64,000 nt of DNA from Actinomycetes bacterium (GCA_023392635.1 JAEVYS010000093.1:1-64000); one strand, 5' to 3'. Positions 24,243-33,211 are shown, numbered from the stretch's first letter. Numbers and translations are program-made. The notes: generated by a model not told the origin, from the letters alone.

Positions 24243-25501
24243 AGTGCACCTCCGAACACAGACACCGACGCCCACAGCGCCAGTACGGCAGCGAGAATGG
24301 CCAGCGGAGTGGCCAGCAGGCCGAGCCAGGTGAACTCGGCGAGCGGGGCGTCGTGGTCGTGCGCGTGCACGATCCGGCGCCACAGCAGGGTCGCCAGCGA
24401 CCCGACGTAGGTGAGGTTGGGGCCGACGTTCACCCCGATGAGCACAGCGAGGGCCGGCCCCACTCCCCCACCCACGGCGAGCGGGAGCAGGATCAGCACC
24501 GCGGGCAGGTTGTTCACCAGGTTGGCCAGCACGGTGGCGATCCCGGCCCAGGCGAGCAGGGCGAGCAGTGAGGTGCCGGACGGGACCACCCGCGCCATCG
24601 CGTCGGCGAGGCCGTTGTCGACCACGGCCCTCACCACGATCCCCAGCGAGATCACGAAGGCGAGGAACGGCAGGTTCAGCGAGGTTCCGATCTGCGCCGG
24701 CTCCACCTGTCGCAGCCGCAACGCACGGACGGCGAGCACCAGGGCGCCCGCGGCGGCCACCCACGCCACCTCGACGTGGACGAACGATGCGGTCACGAAA
24801 CCGGCCAGGGTGAGCGCGAGCACGAGGGCGCTGAACCGCGGCAGCGGGACGGGAGCGGTGTCTTCCCCGGCCGGGGCCGAGCCCACGCTCAGGTCGCCGG
24901 CGAAGTACCAGCGGAATGCGACGTACTCGACGAGGAGCACGGCCAGCCATGGCGCCAGCATGAGCAGGCCGAACTGTGCGAACCCGATCCCCAGGGCGGT
25001 CATCGCCAGGAGGTTGGTGAGGTTCGAGACGGGCAGCAGCAGCGAGCCGCCGTTGGCGAGGTGGGTGCACGCGTACACGTGCGGTCGCGGCCGGACGCCG
25101 ACCCGCGCGGCGGTGGCGAACACCACCGGCGTGAGCAGCACGACGGTGGCGTCGAGGCTGAGCACCGCGGTGGTGACCGCCGCCACGCCGAACACGAGCA
25201 GGAGCAGCCGGTGGGGCTCCCCGCGGCTGCGCCGGGCCATGAACTGCCCGGCCCACTCGAAGAGCCCGTCGCGCGCGCACAGCTCACTGAGCACCAGCAC
25301 GGCGGCGAGGAATCCGACGACGGGCAGGAGTTGGAGGCTCTCGGCGGCGGCCCGGTCGAGGCCGAGCGCGCCGGTGGAGACCACAACGACCGCGGCCGGC
25401 ACCGCCACGACGGCCTCGGGCAGGCCGCGCGGCCGGATGACGGCGAAAGCGAGCACCGCGACCAGCAGCACCGTCGCGACGACCTCGCTCCCGATCGACA
25501 C
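24239..25501 (-). CDS. ArsB/SLC13-type ion transporter
   Basis: 420-residue permease of the ion transporter superfamily (ArsB/NhaD/CitMHS). About eleven TM segments in two similar halves; signature positions include SLDATVVLLTPVV, PVSNLTNLLAM, NLVNNLPAVLILLP and GPNLTYVGSLATLLWRR, the last two as in ArsB arsenite permeases. There is no arsR or arsC beside it, so the substrate could be another anion. GTG at 25501 starts 2 bases after the pdxY stop (25504-25506). Probably one unit pdxY, permease, USP-like gene. Confidence 0.75.
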   Translation of the reverse strand: MSIGSEVVATVLLVAVLAFAVIRPRGLPEAVVAVPAAVVVVSTGALGLDRAAAESLQLLPVVGFLAAVLVLSELCARDGLFEWAGQFMARRSRGEPHRLLLLVFGVAAVTTAVLSLDATVVLLTPVVFATAARVGVRPRPHVYACTHLANGGSLLLPVSNLTNLLAMTALGIGFAQFGLLMLAPWLAVLLVEYVAFRWYFAGDLSVGSAPAGEDTAPVPLPRFSALVLALTLAGFVTASFVHVEVAWVAAAGALVLAVRALRLRQVEPAQIGTSLNLPFLAFVISLGIVVRAVVDNGLADAMARVVPSGTSLLALLAWAGIATVLANLVNNLPAVLILLPLAVGGGVGPALAVLIGVNVGPNLTYVGSLATLLWRRIVHAHDHDAPLAEFTWLGLLATPLAILAAVLALWASVSVFGGAL

Positions 25502-25503
25502 CG

Positions 25504-26358
25504 TTACCGCAACCGCTGCACGTCGAAGTGGTAGGTGGGGCTCACCAGCTGGTGCTGGGCGGTGACCAGCAGGAGTTCGGTCGAGCCGGCGTCGGTCGTG
25601 GCCTTGAGCAGGGAGTACACCGAGTCGGCGGTGCGGCCCATCGCCTTGGCGGCGTCGTCTCCCTGCAGGTAGTGCGCCAGGAACAGGGCCGCGGTCAGGT
25701 CGCCGGAACCGGTGAAGGTACGTTCCAGCCGCGGCGTCGTCACCTGCCAACAGCCCTCGGCGGTCACGACGAGCATCCGGATCTCCTCCGGGTGGTCGCC
25801 CTCCAGCACGGTGGAGGTGACCAGCACCACGTCGGGGCCGGCGGCGCGCAGGGCGTCCGCGGCAGCCAGCACCTCATCGACGGTGGTCGTCGTGCGCCCG
25901 GTGAGGAAGTCCAGCTCGAAGTGGTTCGGCGTCACGATCTGGGCCGCCGGGACGACCCGGTCGCGCATGAACTCCGGGATCCCTGGACGCACGTAGACGC
26001 CCCGCCCGATGTCGCCGATGACCGGGTCGCAGCAGTAGACCGCCCTGGGGTTGCGCCGCCGCACCAGTTCCACCGTCCGCAGCACCTCGGCGCCCACCTC
26101 CTCGGCCCCCTGGTACCCCGACAGCACCGCGTCCACCTGGTCGAGGACGCCGCGCTCGTCGATGCCACGTACCACGTCGGCGATGTCGCTCGCGGCGAGC
26201 AGGGGCCCGCGCCACGCGCCGTAACCGGTGTGGTTCGAGAAGTGGACGGTGATCACCGGCCACACCTCCACCCCGATCCGCATCAGCGGGAACGTGGCGG
26301 CGCTGTTGCCGACGTGCCCGTAGGCCACCGAGGACTGGATGGACAGGATCGTGGTCAC
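25504..26358 (-). CDS. pdxY: Pyridoxal kinase
   Basis: Ribokinase-fold kinase that phosphorylates pyridoxal (PdxY type) in vitamin B6 salvage. 284 residues. Family marks: TILSIQSSVAYGHVGNSAATFPL at the N-terminus, HFSNHTGYG, the YCCDPVIGD metal/phosphate block and the anion-hole/catalytic GSGDLTAALFLAH. The GTG at 26358 gives the length of the E. coli enzyme and has GAGGG upstream; the ATG at 26367 would add three residues. It leads the ArsB-like operon. The many PLP enzymes in this window need its product. Confidence 0.9.
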   Translation of the reverse strand: MTTILSIQSSVAYGHVGNSAATFPLMRIGVEVWPVITVHFSNHTGYGAWRGPLLAASDIADVVRGIDERGVLDQVDAVLSGYQGAEEVGAEVLRTVELVRRRNPRAVYCCDPVIGDIGRGVYVRPGIPEFMRDRVVPAAQIVTPNHFELDFLTGRTTTTVDEVLAAADALRAAGPDVVLVTSTVLEGDHPEEIRMLVVTAEGCWQVTTPRLERTFTGSGDLTAALFLAHYLQGDDAAKAMGRTADSVYSLLKATTDAGSTELLLVTAQHQLVSPTYHFDVQRLR

Positions 26359-26422
26359 GGCCCTCATCTAACACGCCCCCGGCGCGACTCGGCGAGTCCG
26401 CGGCCGCGGGGCGCGAGGGACA

Positions 26423-26428
26423 TAGAGT
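26423..26428 (+). promoter_or_regulatory. -10 element (TAGAGT), leaderless start of GDPD
   Basis: TAGAGT, 6 bases, then the GTG at 26435. Confidence 0.6.
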
Positions 26429-26434
26429 GCAGGC

Positions 26435-27217
26435 GTGCAGCGGCGAGACCACCCCTACCTGTCGGCCGGCTTCGCCGCCCTGGCGCACCGTGGCGGCTGG
26501 GTGACTCCCGTCGACGCCCCCCGCGAGAACTCCGCCTACGCGTTCGGCCGGGCCGTCGCGCTGGGCTACCGCTACCTGGAGACCGACGTGTGGGCCACCG
26601 CCGACGGGGAACTGGTCGCGTTCCACGACGAACGCCTCGACCGGGTCACCGACGGCAGCGGCCGGATCGGCGACCACGCCTGGCATGAGCTCGCCGGCGT
26701 CCGGATCGGTGGGCTGGATCCGCTCCCCCGGCTCGTCGACCTGTGGGAGGAGTTCCCGTCCGCGTTCTTCAACCTGGACATCAAGGACCCGGCTGCGGTC
26801 GCGCCGCTGGCCCGGGAGATCGATGCCCGCGGGTGGGCCGGGCGGGTCTGCGTGGGCTCGTTCTCGGACGTCCGCCTGGCCGCGTTCCGGCGCCTTGCGC
26901 CCGGGGTGGCCACCTCCGCCTCGCCGCGCTCGGTCGCTCTCGCCACGCACGGCTTCGGGCTGCGCGGACTCTCCCACGACCCGGGCATCGCGCTCCAGAT
27001 CCCGGTACGGGACTCCCGCGCCCCGCTGCGGCTCGTACGGCCGGACGTGGTGCGCCTCGCCCACCGCACCGGCCGGGTGGTGCACGTCTGGACGGTGAAC
27101 GACGAGGCCGAGATGCACCGCCTGATCGACCTCGGCGTGGACGGCCTGGTCAGCGACGACATCACCACCCTGAAGCGGGTGCTGCTCGCCCGCGGGCTCT
27201 GGGAGGGCGAGGGATGA
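26435..27217 (+). CDS. Cytoplasmic glycerophosphodiester phosphodiesterase
   Basis: GDPD-family TIM barrel, 260 residues, hydrolysing glycerophosphodiesters to glycerol 3-phosphate and an alcohol. Visible catalytic set: HRGG (about residue 18), the metal ligands in ETDVWATADGELVAFHDERLDR and the LDIKD strand; the last strands read VHVWTVNDEAEMHRLIDLGVDG. No signal peptide. GTG start by the leaderless promoter. It overlaps the MFS gene by four bases (ATGA), so transport and hydrolysis may be linked. Confidence 0.92.
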   Translation: MQRRDHPYLSAGFAALAHRGGWVTPVDAPRENSAYAFGRAVALGYRYLETDVWATADGELVAFHDERLDRVTDGSGRIGDHAWHELAGVRIGGLDPLPRLVDLWEEFPSAFFNLDIKDPAAVAPLAREIDARGWAGRVCVGSFSDVRLAAFRRLAPGVATSASPRSVALATHGFGLRGLSHDPGIALQIPVRDSRAPLRLVRPDVVRLAHRTGRVVHVWTVNDEAEMHRLIDLGVDGLVSDDITTLKRVLLARGLWEGEG

Positions 27218-28545
27218 GAAGCACCCGCGAACAGCGCGCCTGGTACTGGTACGACTGGGCGAACTCGGCGTTCTACACCACGACCGCGACCGTCCTCATC
27301 GGACCGTACCTGGTCAGTCTCGCCACCAACGCCGCCTGCCCCGACGGCACCGGGGAGTGCACCCGCTCGGTGGTGCTGCTCGGGCTCATCCCGGTGCTGC
27401 CCGGCGCACTGCCGTCCCTGCTGGCGACGATCAGCACCCTGGTGTCGGCCGTCGTACTCCTGTTCGTCGGGGCTGCCGCCGACCGCTCGGCGCATCCGCA
27501 CCGCTGGCTGGGCGTGACCGCCTGGATCGGTGCACTGGCCGGATCTCTGATGTTCTTCCTGATGGGCTCGAACTGGGAACTCGGCGCCTGGCTGATGGTG
27601 ATCAGCCTGATCGCGTTCGGCGCCTCGATCGTGGTCTACGACTCGATGCTCGTGCGCATCGCCGGGCCGGACGACCGCGACCGGGTGTCCAGCCGCGGCT
27701 GGGCGTGGGGCTATGTCGGCGGCGGACTGTTGCTGGCACTGAACTTCGGGCTCTTGAGCCTGTACCCCGCGCTCGGGATCGACAAGGCCATGGCCGTGCG
27801 GATCAGCCTGCTCTCGGCCGGCCTGTGGTGGGCCGGGTTCACCCTGAGCCCCGTGCTCGGCCTTCGGGGGCTGCCCCGGGACGTGCCGGCCGAGGTGGCC
27901 GGACGCAACCCGTTCCGGCAACTCGCTGCGACCTTCGCCGAGATGCGGCACTACCCCCAGACGCTGGCGTTCCTGCTGGCCTTCCTGTTCTACAACGACG
28001 GCATCCAGACGGTGATCGTCTCGGCGAGCCTGTACGCCGACCGCGAGCTCCACATCGATCAGAACCTCATCCTCGCGACGTTCCTGCTCACCCAGTTCGT
28101 CGCGATCCTCGGCGCCCTGGGGTTCGGGCGCCTGGCCGGCCGGATCGGGGCCAAGCGGACCGTGATGATGGGGCTGGGCATCTGGCTGGTGGTGGTCCTC
28201 GTCGGGTTCCTCATCCCGTCCGGCGTGGTGGGGGCGCTGTTCGGCCTCGGCGCCGCCATCGGACTGGTGATGGGCGGCACGCAGGCGCTCTCCCGATCGA
28301 TGTACAGCCAGCTGATCCCGAGGGGTCGGGAGTCGGAGTACTTCAGCTTCTACCAGGCCATGGAGCGTGGGACGAGCTGGCTCGGGACCCTCGCGTTCGG
28401 CCTGATGTTCCAGTTCACGCAGTCCTACCGACTCGCCCTGCTGGCGCTGGTCGCGTTCTTCCTTCTCGGCGGCGCACTGCTCGCCCGGGTGGACATGCGC
28501 AAGGGAATCATCGACGCCGGAAATGTGTTACCCAAGGTGTTGTGA
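27214..28545 (+). CDS. Atg22-like MFS transporter (UMF1 family)
   Basis: 443 residues, about 11-12 TM segments. The first motif WYWYDWANSAFYTTTATVL is typical of the Vacuole effluxer Atg22-like / UMF1 branch of the major facilitator superfamily. A middle cytoplasmic loop precedes the second half (FYNDGIQTVIVSASLYA, also characteristic). The substrate is unknown; yeast Atg22 exports amino acids. Overlaps the GDPD gene by four bases. Confidence 0.87.
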   Translation: MRSTREQRAWYWYDWANSAFYTTTATVLIGPYLVSLATNAACPDGTGECTRSVVLLGLIPVLPGALPSLLATISTLVSAVVLLFVGAAADRSAHPHRWLGVTAWIGALAGSLMFFLMGSNWELGAWLMVISLIAFGASIVVYDSMLVRIAGPDDRDRVSSRGWAWGYVGGGLLLALNFGLLSLYPALGIDKAMAVRISLLSAGLWWAGFTLSPVLGLRGLPRDVPAEVAGRNPFRQLAATFAEMRHYPQTLAFLLAFLFYNDGIQTVIVSASLYADRELHIDQNLILATFLLTQFVAILGALGFGRLAGRIGAKRTVMMGLGIWLVVVLVGFLIPSGVVGALFGLGAAIGLVMGGTQALSRSMYSQLIPRGRESEYFSFYQAMERGTSWLGTLAFGLMFQFTQSYRLALLALVAFFLLGGALLARVDMRKGIIDAGNVLPKVL

Positions 28546-28625
28546 CCGCGCTCCGGATTTCGGGTACGAGGGTCACGAAGGCGGCGTCTTGCGCGGCTGA
28601 CTAGCTTTGGGACGGAGGTAATGCG

Positions 28626-28961
28626 ATGGCTGATCGTGCACTGAGGGGTTCCGGGCTGGGATCGAAGAGCCACGCCGACCCGAGCGGCGTCGAGCTGGCT
28701 CCGCGCCAGGAGATCGGTTTCGACTGCCCCAAGGGCCACCACTTCACCGTGGTGTTCTCCGAGGAGGCGGAGCTGCCCACCGCGTGGGAGTGCCCGCGGT
28801 GCGGGGAGAGCGCACGACGTTCCGACGGCGCCGAGCCGGAGGTCAAGGAGACCAAGGCGCCCCGGACCCACTGGGACATGCTGCGTGAGCGACGTTCCAT
28901 CGAGGAGCTCGAGGACCTGCTGGCCGAGCGGCTGGGCGAGATCCGCGGGGAGGAGCGCTGA
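28626..28961 (+). CDS. rbpA: RNA polymerase-binding protein RbpA
   Basis: 111-residue actinobacterial transcription factor that binds the group 1 sigma factor and RNA polymerase and stabilises the open complex. Zinc-binding part: FDCPKGHHF and WECPRCG; the N-terminal tail ALRGSGLGSKS and the C-terminal sigma-interaction helix (RERRSIEELEDLLAERL) are both recognisable. ATG at 28626 with GGAGG 7 bases upstream. TAGCTT at 28602-28607 is a possible -10. A marker for Actinomycetota. Confidence 0.96.
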   Translation: MADRALRGSGLGSKSHADPSGVELAPRQEIGFDCPKGHHFTVVFSEEAELPTAWECPRCGESARRSDGAEPEVKETKAPRTHWDMLRERRSIEELEDLLAERLGEIRGEER

Positions 28962-28989
28962 CTTCCGGTGATTCGTGACCGTCCGTGCC

Positions 28990-28995
28990 TAGCAT
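28990..28995 (+). promoter_or_regulatory. -10 element (TAGCAT), leaderless start of 83-aa ORF
   Basis: TAGCAT, 6 bases, then the ATG at 29002. The intervening GAGGG is too close to the ATG to be a useful Shine-Dalgarno. Confidence 0.55.
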
Positions 28996-29001
28996 GAGGG
29001 C

Positions 29002-29253
29002 ATGGATGAACCGAGCCGGGTGTCAGAGCTGCGCGAACAGGCGTCCGCGGTGCGGGTGCGTGCCATCGATTCGAACCGGGTCCTGATCGAGGAGCTCTCC
29101 GCGATCTGGCGAGAGCTCAACGAGTTGGCCCCGGGCCGTCCGGAGGTGCGCAGGCTGTGCGACCAGGTCTCCGGCGACATCGCCCGGCTGGAGAAGCTCG
29201 ACCTCGCGTTCGACACCGAGTGGGTCGCTGAGATCAAGCGCGCACGGCCCTGA
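29002..29253 (+). CDS. Small helical protein of unknown function
   Basis: 83 residues, highly charged and predicted to be all helical (ELREQASAVRVRAIDSNR, EELSAIWRELNEL), with no cysteines, TM segment or known motif. The leaderless promoter at 28990 supports it as a real gene. It is convergent with fxsA, with 6 bases between stops. Possibly a small coiled-coil accessory protein; function not predicted. Confidence 0.65.
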   Translation: MDEPSRVSELREQASAVRVRAIDSNRVLIEELSAIWRELNELAPGRPEVRRLCDQVSGDIARLEKLDLAFDTEWVAEIKRARP

Positions 29254-29259
29254 GCCGGT

Positions 29260-29796
29260 TCACTCCTCGATCTCCCCCTGGATGACGTCGGGTGCTGATG
29301 ACGGCTTCGGCTCCGGTCCGGGGTCGTCGACGGTCTCACCGCGGATGATGGTGCCGCCGCCGAAGGAACCCCGCAGCAGCCCGAGGTCGAGGCCGCTGCG
29401 GGCGGCGTGGCGCGCGACGAGGAACCCGATGAACCGACGGGCCAGCGGACGCGTCCAGGGCAGAAGGCAGATCAGGCCGAGCACATCGGTGAAGAAGCCG
29501 GGCAGGATCAGCATGATGCCGCCCACGAGGACGAGTGCGGCATCGGCGAGCCGCCCGGTGGGCATTCGCCCGGTGCCGTAGGCGTCGGTCAGCGCCCGCC
29601 AGGCCTTGCTGCCCTCGCGACGAAGGAGCCAGGTGCCGAGGGCGGCTTCGGCGATGAGGATGGCCAGGGTCGGTAGTACCCCGATGCGCTCGCCGACGGC
29701 GGTGAGGAGCCAGACCTCCAGCACCGAGACGAGGATGAACCCCACGGCCAGCAGTGGCAGCAGCCACGGCCGCCGCCCCGGCGTCTGGGCGGTCAC
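29260..29796 (-). CDS. fxsA: FxsA family membrane protein
   Basis: 178 residues with the FxsA pattern: two N-terminal TM segments (PLLAVGFILVSVLEVWLLT; IGVLPTLAILIAEAALGTWLLRREG), then GGIMLILPGFFTDVLGLICLLP, which is the conserved centre. E. coli FxsA relieves F exclusion of phage T7; the cellular role is unclear. The C-terminal tail is acidic. GTG start at 29796 overlaps the ppm1 stop (GTGA): third gene of an lnt-ppm1-fxsA operon. Confidence 0.88.
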   Translation of the reverse strand: MTAQTPGRRPWLLPLLAVGFILVSVLEVWLLTAVGERIGVLPTLAILIAEAALGTWLLRREGSKAWRALTDAYGTGRMPTGRLADAALVLVGGIMLILPGFFTDVLGLICLLPWTRPLARRFIGFLVARHAARSGLDLGLLRGSFGGGTIIRGETVDDPGPEPKPSSAPDVIQGEIEE

Positions 29797-30593
29797 GGCC
29801 GACCGCTTCCCGCTTTCCGCTGGGTCAGCGAGCCTCGTACGGTGCCGGCCACCTTGCCGAGCTGGCCCAGACGGTACGTGATTCCCCAGCGGGTGGTGAG
29901 CAACATCGCCTCGGCGACGATCGCCGAGCTCATCTTGGAGTCGCCGTACTCCCGTTCGATGAACGTGATCGGCACTTCGGCGACGGTGAAGCCGTTGCGC
30001 AGCGCCCGCCAGATCAGGTCAACCTGGAACCCGTAGCCCGCCGCCTCGACGCCGTCGAGATCGATGTTGCGCAGGGTGTTCGCCCGCCAGGCGGTGAAGC
30101 CGCCGGTGGCGTCCTTCACCCGCAGTCCGAGCATCAGCCGGGTCCAGAGGTTGCCGCCGCGGGAGAGCAACTCGCGGTGCAGCGGCCACCCCTTCGTGGC
30201 GCCGCCCTTCACGTACCGGGAACCCTTGACCACGTCTGCGGTACGCAGCCGCTGCAGCATCGCCGGCAGGTGCTCGGGCTGGTGGGAGCCGTCCGCGTCG
30301 TGCTCGACCAGGACGTCGAAGCCTTCGGCCAGACCCCAACGGAAGCCGGCGATGTAGGCCGCCCCCAGACCTTCCTTGCCCTTGCGGTGCAGGACGTGGA
30401 CGTGGTCGTCGGCCCTGGCGAGTTCGTCGGCGATGGCGCCGGTGCCGTCCGGGGAGTTGTCGTCGGCGACCAGGATGTGCGCCGACGGCACCGCCGCCCT
30501 GATCCTGGCCGTGATCGGACGGATGTTCTCCGACTCGTTGTAGGTCGGGATGATGACGAGCACGCGGTCAAGCGACGCTGTCGAGTCGATCAT
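29793..30593 (-). CDS. ppm1: Polyprenol monophosphomannose synthase (GT2)
   Basis: 266-residue GT-A glycosyltransferase of the dolichol-phosphate mannose synthase type, which transfers mannose from GDP-mannose to a polyprenol phosphate for lipoglycan and glycoprotein mannosylation. Visible: VIIPTYNESENI, the DDNSPDGT nucleotide block, EHDADGSHQPEHLP (the metal-binding region) and the acceptor-side VPITFIEREYGDSKM. No membrane domain in this protein; the C-terminus is short. ATG at 30593 lies inside the end of lnt (26-base overlap). In M. tuberculosis the same two activities are fused in one polypeptide. Confidence 0.93.
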   Translation of the reverse strand: MIDSTASLDRVLVIIPTYNESENIRPITARIRAAVPSAHILVADDNSPDGTGAIADELARADDHVHVLHRKGKEGLGAAYIAGFRWGLAEGFDVLVEHDADGSHQPEHLPAMLQRLRTADVVKGSRYVKGGATKGWPLHRELLSRGGNLWTRLMLGLRVKDATGGFTAWRANTLRNIDLDGVEAAGYGFQVDLIWRALRNGFTVAEVPITFIEREYGDSKMSSAIVAEAMLLTTRWGITYRLGQLGKVAGTVRGSLTQRKAGSGRP

Positions 30594-32142
30594 TCTCTGC
30601 TCCAGTTGCCGAGGCGGATCTGTTCATTCTGCCCCATGCCAGACTCGCGAGGAGGCCGAGCCCCGCGAGCACGGTGATCGCGAGCTCGAGCGGCGTCGCC
30701 AGCCATGTCGCCGGCGTCAGCCCGGAGCGCTCCGGCAGGGTGAGGACACCGGACGCCCCGACGTGCTCCGGAGCGGTGAACGCGACGCTGCCGTCGGCCC
30801 GGATCAGGCCGGAGACACCGCTGGTGGTCACCACGAGCATCTCCCGGCGCAGCTCCAGTGCACGCGCACGCGTGATCGCGAACTGCTGCTCGATCTGTCC
30901 GGTGCCCTGGTACATCGCGTTGCTCGACTGCACGACCGACACCTGGCCGCCGTAGCGGACCGTGTCGTAGGCGAAGTCGTCGTAGACGAGGTCGTAGCAG
31001 ACCATCACTGCGAGGGTGAGGCGTCGGCCGTCTGCCAGCGTGACCGGCAGCGCGCCCGGAACGGTTCCCGGCACGGACTGCGCGCCGACGTACGCCAGTT
31101 CCGGGACCAGCGGCAGCAGGAGGGAGCGCAGCGGCACCCACTCCCCGAAGGGGACGATTCCCCGCTTCACGTACCGCGCCTGCTCACCCCCGACCGGGTC
31201 CCACCACAGCGACGCGGTCTGGCGCTCGTCCACCCCGGGCCCGTCGAGGATCACGCCGAAGAGGATGGGCACGCCGAGTCGAGCCAGCGCCGAGCGCATG
31301 AGGAGGCCCGTCTGGGGGTCGTTGTGCGGGTCCATGTCGGTGGTGTTCTCCGGGAACACCACGACGTCCGGCCTCGCTACCTCGCCCGCGGCGACCCGAT
31401 CGGCGAGCCGCCCCGCTTCCGCCACATGGTTGCGGGTGATCGTCCGGGGTTCGCCCAGGCCGTAGACACCGCCGCCGGGAGCCCCGCCCTGGACCCACCC
31501 GACATTCACCGCGCCGGTCTGGGGGCCGACGGGCACCAGTGCGCCGCCGACCGCCAGCAGGGCGACCCCGACCGCCGTCGCGGCGACGACGAGCCCCCGC
31601 GCGCGCGACGGTGCGACGGCCAGCCAGACGCCGCCCTGCGCGATCAGTGCGGTGACGAAGCCGAGGCCGGCGACACCGACCAGGGGAAGCACCCAGGCCA
31701 GCGGCGAAGCGACCATCGCGAACCCGAGTCGCATCCAGCCGAAGCCGTTGAAGGGAAAGCGGGCGAACGTGAACTCGATGGCGGTCCAGGACGCGGCTGC
31801 CAGCAGCGGCCACCACCGTGTCCGTGCGGCCACCTTGATCAGCGCACCCAGTGCCGCGTAGAAGAGGGCCTCGACCACCACCAGGCCGACCATGGCCTCG
31901 ACGAAGATCACCCGCATCCAGCCGACACCGAGCGTGAGGAACCCGACGCCCCAGGCGAAACCGAGGAGGGTGGCACCCCGCACGTGCCCCGCCGACAGCA
32001 CCGCGATCGTCAGCCCGGCGACGCCGACCGGAGTGAGCACCCACCAGCCGAAGGGCTGGAAGCCGAGCGCGGTGAGCACTCCGGACGCGACGGCGAGTGA
32101 CGCCCGCAGGCCCCAGGGCCTGGCGGCCAGCCACTCGATCAC
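30568..32142 (-). CDS. lnt: Apolipoprotein N-acyltransferase
   Basis: 524-residue Lnt: N-acylates the lipid-modified cysteine of lipoproteins at the outer face of the membrane. About seven TM segments in the first 205 residues, then the extracytoplasmic nitrilase domain with the catalytic triad visible as Glu in VVFPENTTDMD, Lys in YVKRGIVPFGEW and Cys in VMVCYDLVYDD. One more TM segment near the C-terminus. GTG at 32142 is placed by TACGCT ending 7 bases upstream. First gene of lnt-ppm1-fxsA. Confidence 0.94.
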   Translation of the reverse strand: MIEWLAARPWGLRASLAVASGVLTALGFQPFGWWVLTPVGVAGLTIAVLSAGHVRGATLLGFAWGVGFLTLGVGWMRVIFVEAMVGLVVVEALFYAALGALIKVAARTRWWPLLAAASWTAIEFTFARFPFNGFGWMRLGFAMVASPLAWVLPLVGVAGLGFVTALIAQGGVWLAVAPSRARGLVVAATAVGVALLAVGGALVPVGPQTGAVNVGWVQGGAPGGGVYGLGEPRTITRNHVAEAGRLADRVAAGEVARPDVVVFPENTTDMDPHNDPQTGLLMRSALARLGVPILFGVILDGPGVDERQTASLWWDPVGGEQARYVKRGIVPFGEWVPLRSLLLPLVPELAYVGAQSVPGTVPGALPVTLADGRRLTLAVMVCYDLVYDDFAYDTVRYGGQVSVVQSSNAMYQGTGQIEQQFAITRARALELRREMLVVTTSGVSGLIRADGSVAFTAPEHVGASGVLTLPERSGLTPATWLATPLELAITVLAGLGLLASLAWGRMNRSASATGAENDRLDSVA

Positions 32143-32149
32143 GCAGGAA

Positions 32150-32155
32150 AGCGTA
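32150..32155 (-). promoter_or_regulatory. -10 element (TACGCT), leaderless start of lnt
   Basis: TACGCT on the minus strand, 7 bases, then the GTG at 32142. It promotes the lnt-ppm1-fxsA operon. Confidence 0.55.
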
Positions 32156-32199
32156 GTGGGCGCTGCCTGTGTGTCCGTCCGGGGTGGCAGGCTGTGGCG

Positions 32200-33129
32200 A
32201 TGGCACCGTCCTCGTCCGCACAGCCCCGACTGATGCTGTTCGACACCGCGTCCCTGTACTTCCGGGCCTTCCACGGCATGCCCACCTCGATCCAGGCGCC
32301 CGACGGGCGCCCGGTGAACGCCGTCCGGGGACTCCTCGACTTTCTGGCACGCTTCATCACCGACTACTCCCCCACGCAGGTCGCCTGCTGCTGGGACGAC
32401 GCCTGGCGGCCGGCCTGGCGAGTCGCGCTCGTGCCGTCGTACAAGGCCCACCGGGTGGCCCACGGAACGGTGGAGAAGGTCCCCGAGGAACTCGTTCCCC
32501 AGGTGCCACTGGTGCGTGAGGTGCTGCGGGTGCTGGGGCTGACGGTGGTGGGCGCCCCCGACTGTGAGGCCGACGACGTGATCGGCACGCTCGCCACCCG
32601 AGCGTCGGCGCCGACCGACGTCGTGACCGGAGACCGCGACCTCTTCCAGCTCGTCGACGACGAGCGGGCGATCCGGGTTCTCTACTGCGGTCGCGGAGTG
32701 GCCAACCACGACCGGGTGGACGCGGCCTGGCTGCGATCGAAGTACGGCATCGACGGCGCCGGCTATGTCGACTTCGCCGTCCTGCGCGGCGACCCGTCCG
32801 ACGGACTCCCGGGAGTCGCGGGGATCGGCGAGAAGACGGCCGCATCGCTGGTCACGCAGTACGGCGACCTGCCCGGGATCATGGCCGCTGCCGTTGAGCG
32901 GAAGCTGTCGCCGACGCTCGCCGCGAAGCTGGGCGCCGCCATCGACTACCTCGGCCCTGCGCGCGAGGTGGTGGCGGTACGCACCGACGTCGACCTGCCG
33001 AGCCTCGACCTGACGCTGCCCTCCGCTCCTGCCGACCCCGACGAGTTCGCCGCGCTGGCCGAGGTGCTCGGCCTGGGCGGCAGCGGCGACCGCATCCTCG
33101 CGGCGATGGCGAGGGCCGGGAGCCGCTGA
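32200..33129 (+). CDS. Stand-alone 5'-3' exonuclease (FEN/Pol I N-domain type)
   Basis: 309 residues like the 5'-3' exonuclease domain of DNA polymerase I, here as a separate protein. Metal-site acidic residues are visible: LFDTASLYFRAFHG, WDD, CEADDVIGTL and TGDRDLFQLVDD, followed by the helix-hairpin-helix DGLPGVAGIGEKTAASLV. It would trim flaps or RNA primers during repair and lagging-strand synthesis, alongside a full-length Pol I presumably elsewhere. ATG at 32200 (or GTG at 32194, same frame). No clear Shine-Dalgarno. Divergent from lnt. Confidence 0.9.
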   Translation: MAPSSSAQPRLMLFDTASLYFRAFHGMPTSIQAPDGRPVNAVRGLLDFLARFITDYSPTQVACCWDDAWRPAWRVALVPSYKAHRVAHGTVEKVPEELVPQVPLVREVLRVLGLTVVGAPDCEADDVIGTLATRASAPTDVVTGDRDLFQLVDDERAIRVLYCGRGVANHDRVDAAWLRSKYGIDGAGYVDFAVLRGDPSDGLPGVAGIGEKTAASLVTQYGDLPGIMAAAVERKLSPTLAAKLGAAIDYLGPAREVVAVRTDVDLPSLDLTLPSAPADPDEFAALAEVLGLGGSGDRILAAMARAGSR

Positions 33130-33146
33130 CCCGGTCCACCCGTGCG

Positions 33147-33211
33147 CCCGGCATCGGCCGGGACCTGCGGTCCCTCGGCGTCCCCACTCCTGCCATCCCG
33201 GCGCGGGCCGG
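33147..33211. terminator. Two hairpins in a convergent spacer
   Basis: CCCGGC-atcg-GCCGGG (33147-33162) and CCGGC-gcgg-GCCGG (33198-33211) fill the 114-base gap between the exonuclease stop and the GGDEF-EAL stop. The first is followed by GACCTGCGGTCCCTC, which resembles the flank of the palindrome at 8161. Likely a two-way terminator built from a GC-rich repeat. Confidence 0.45.
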
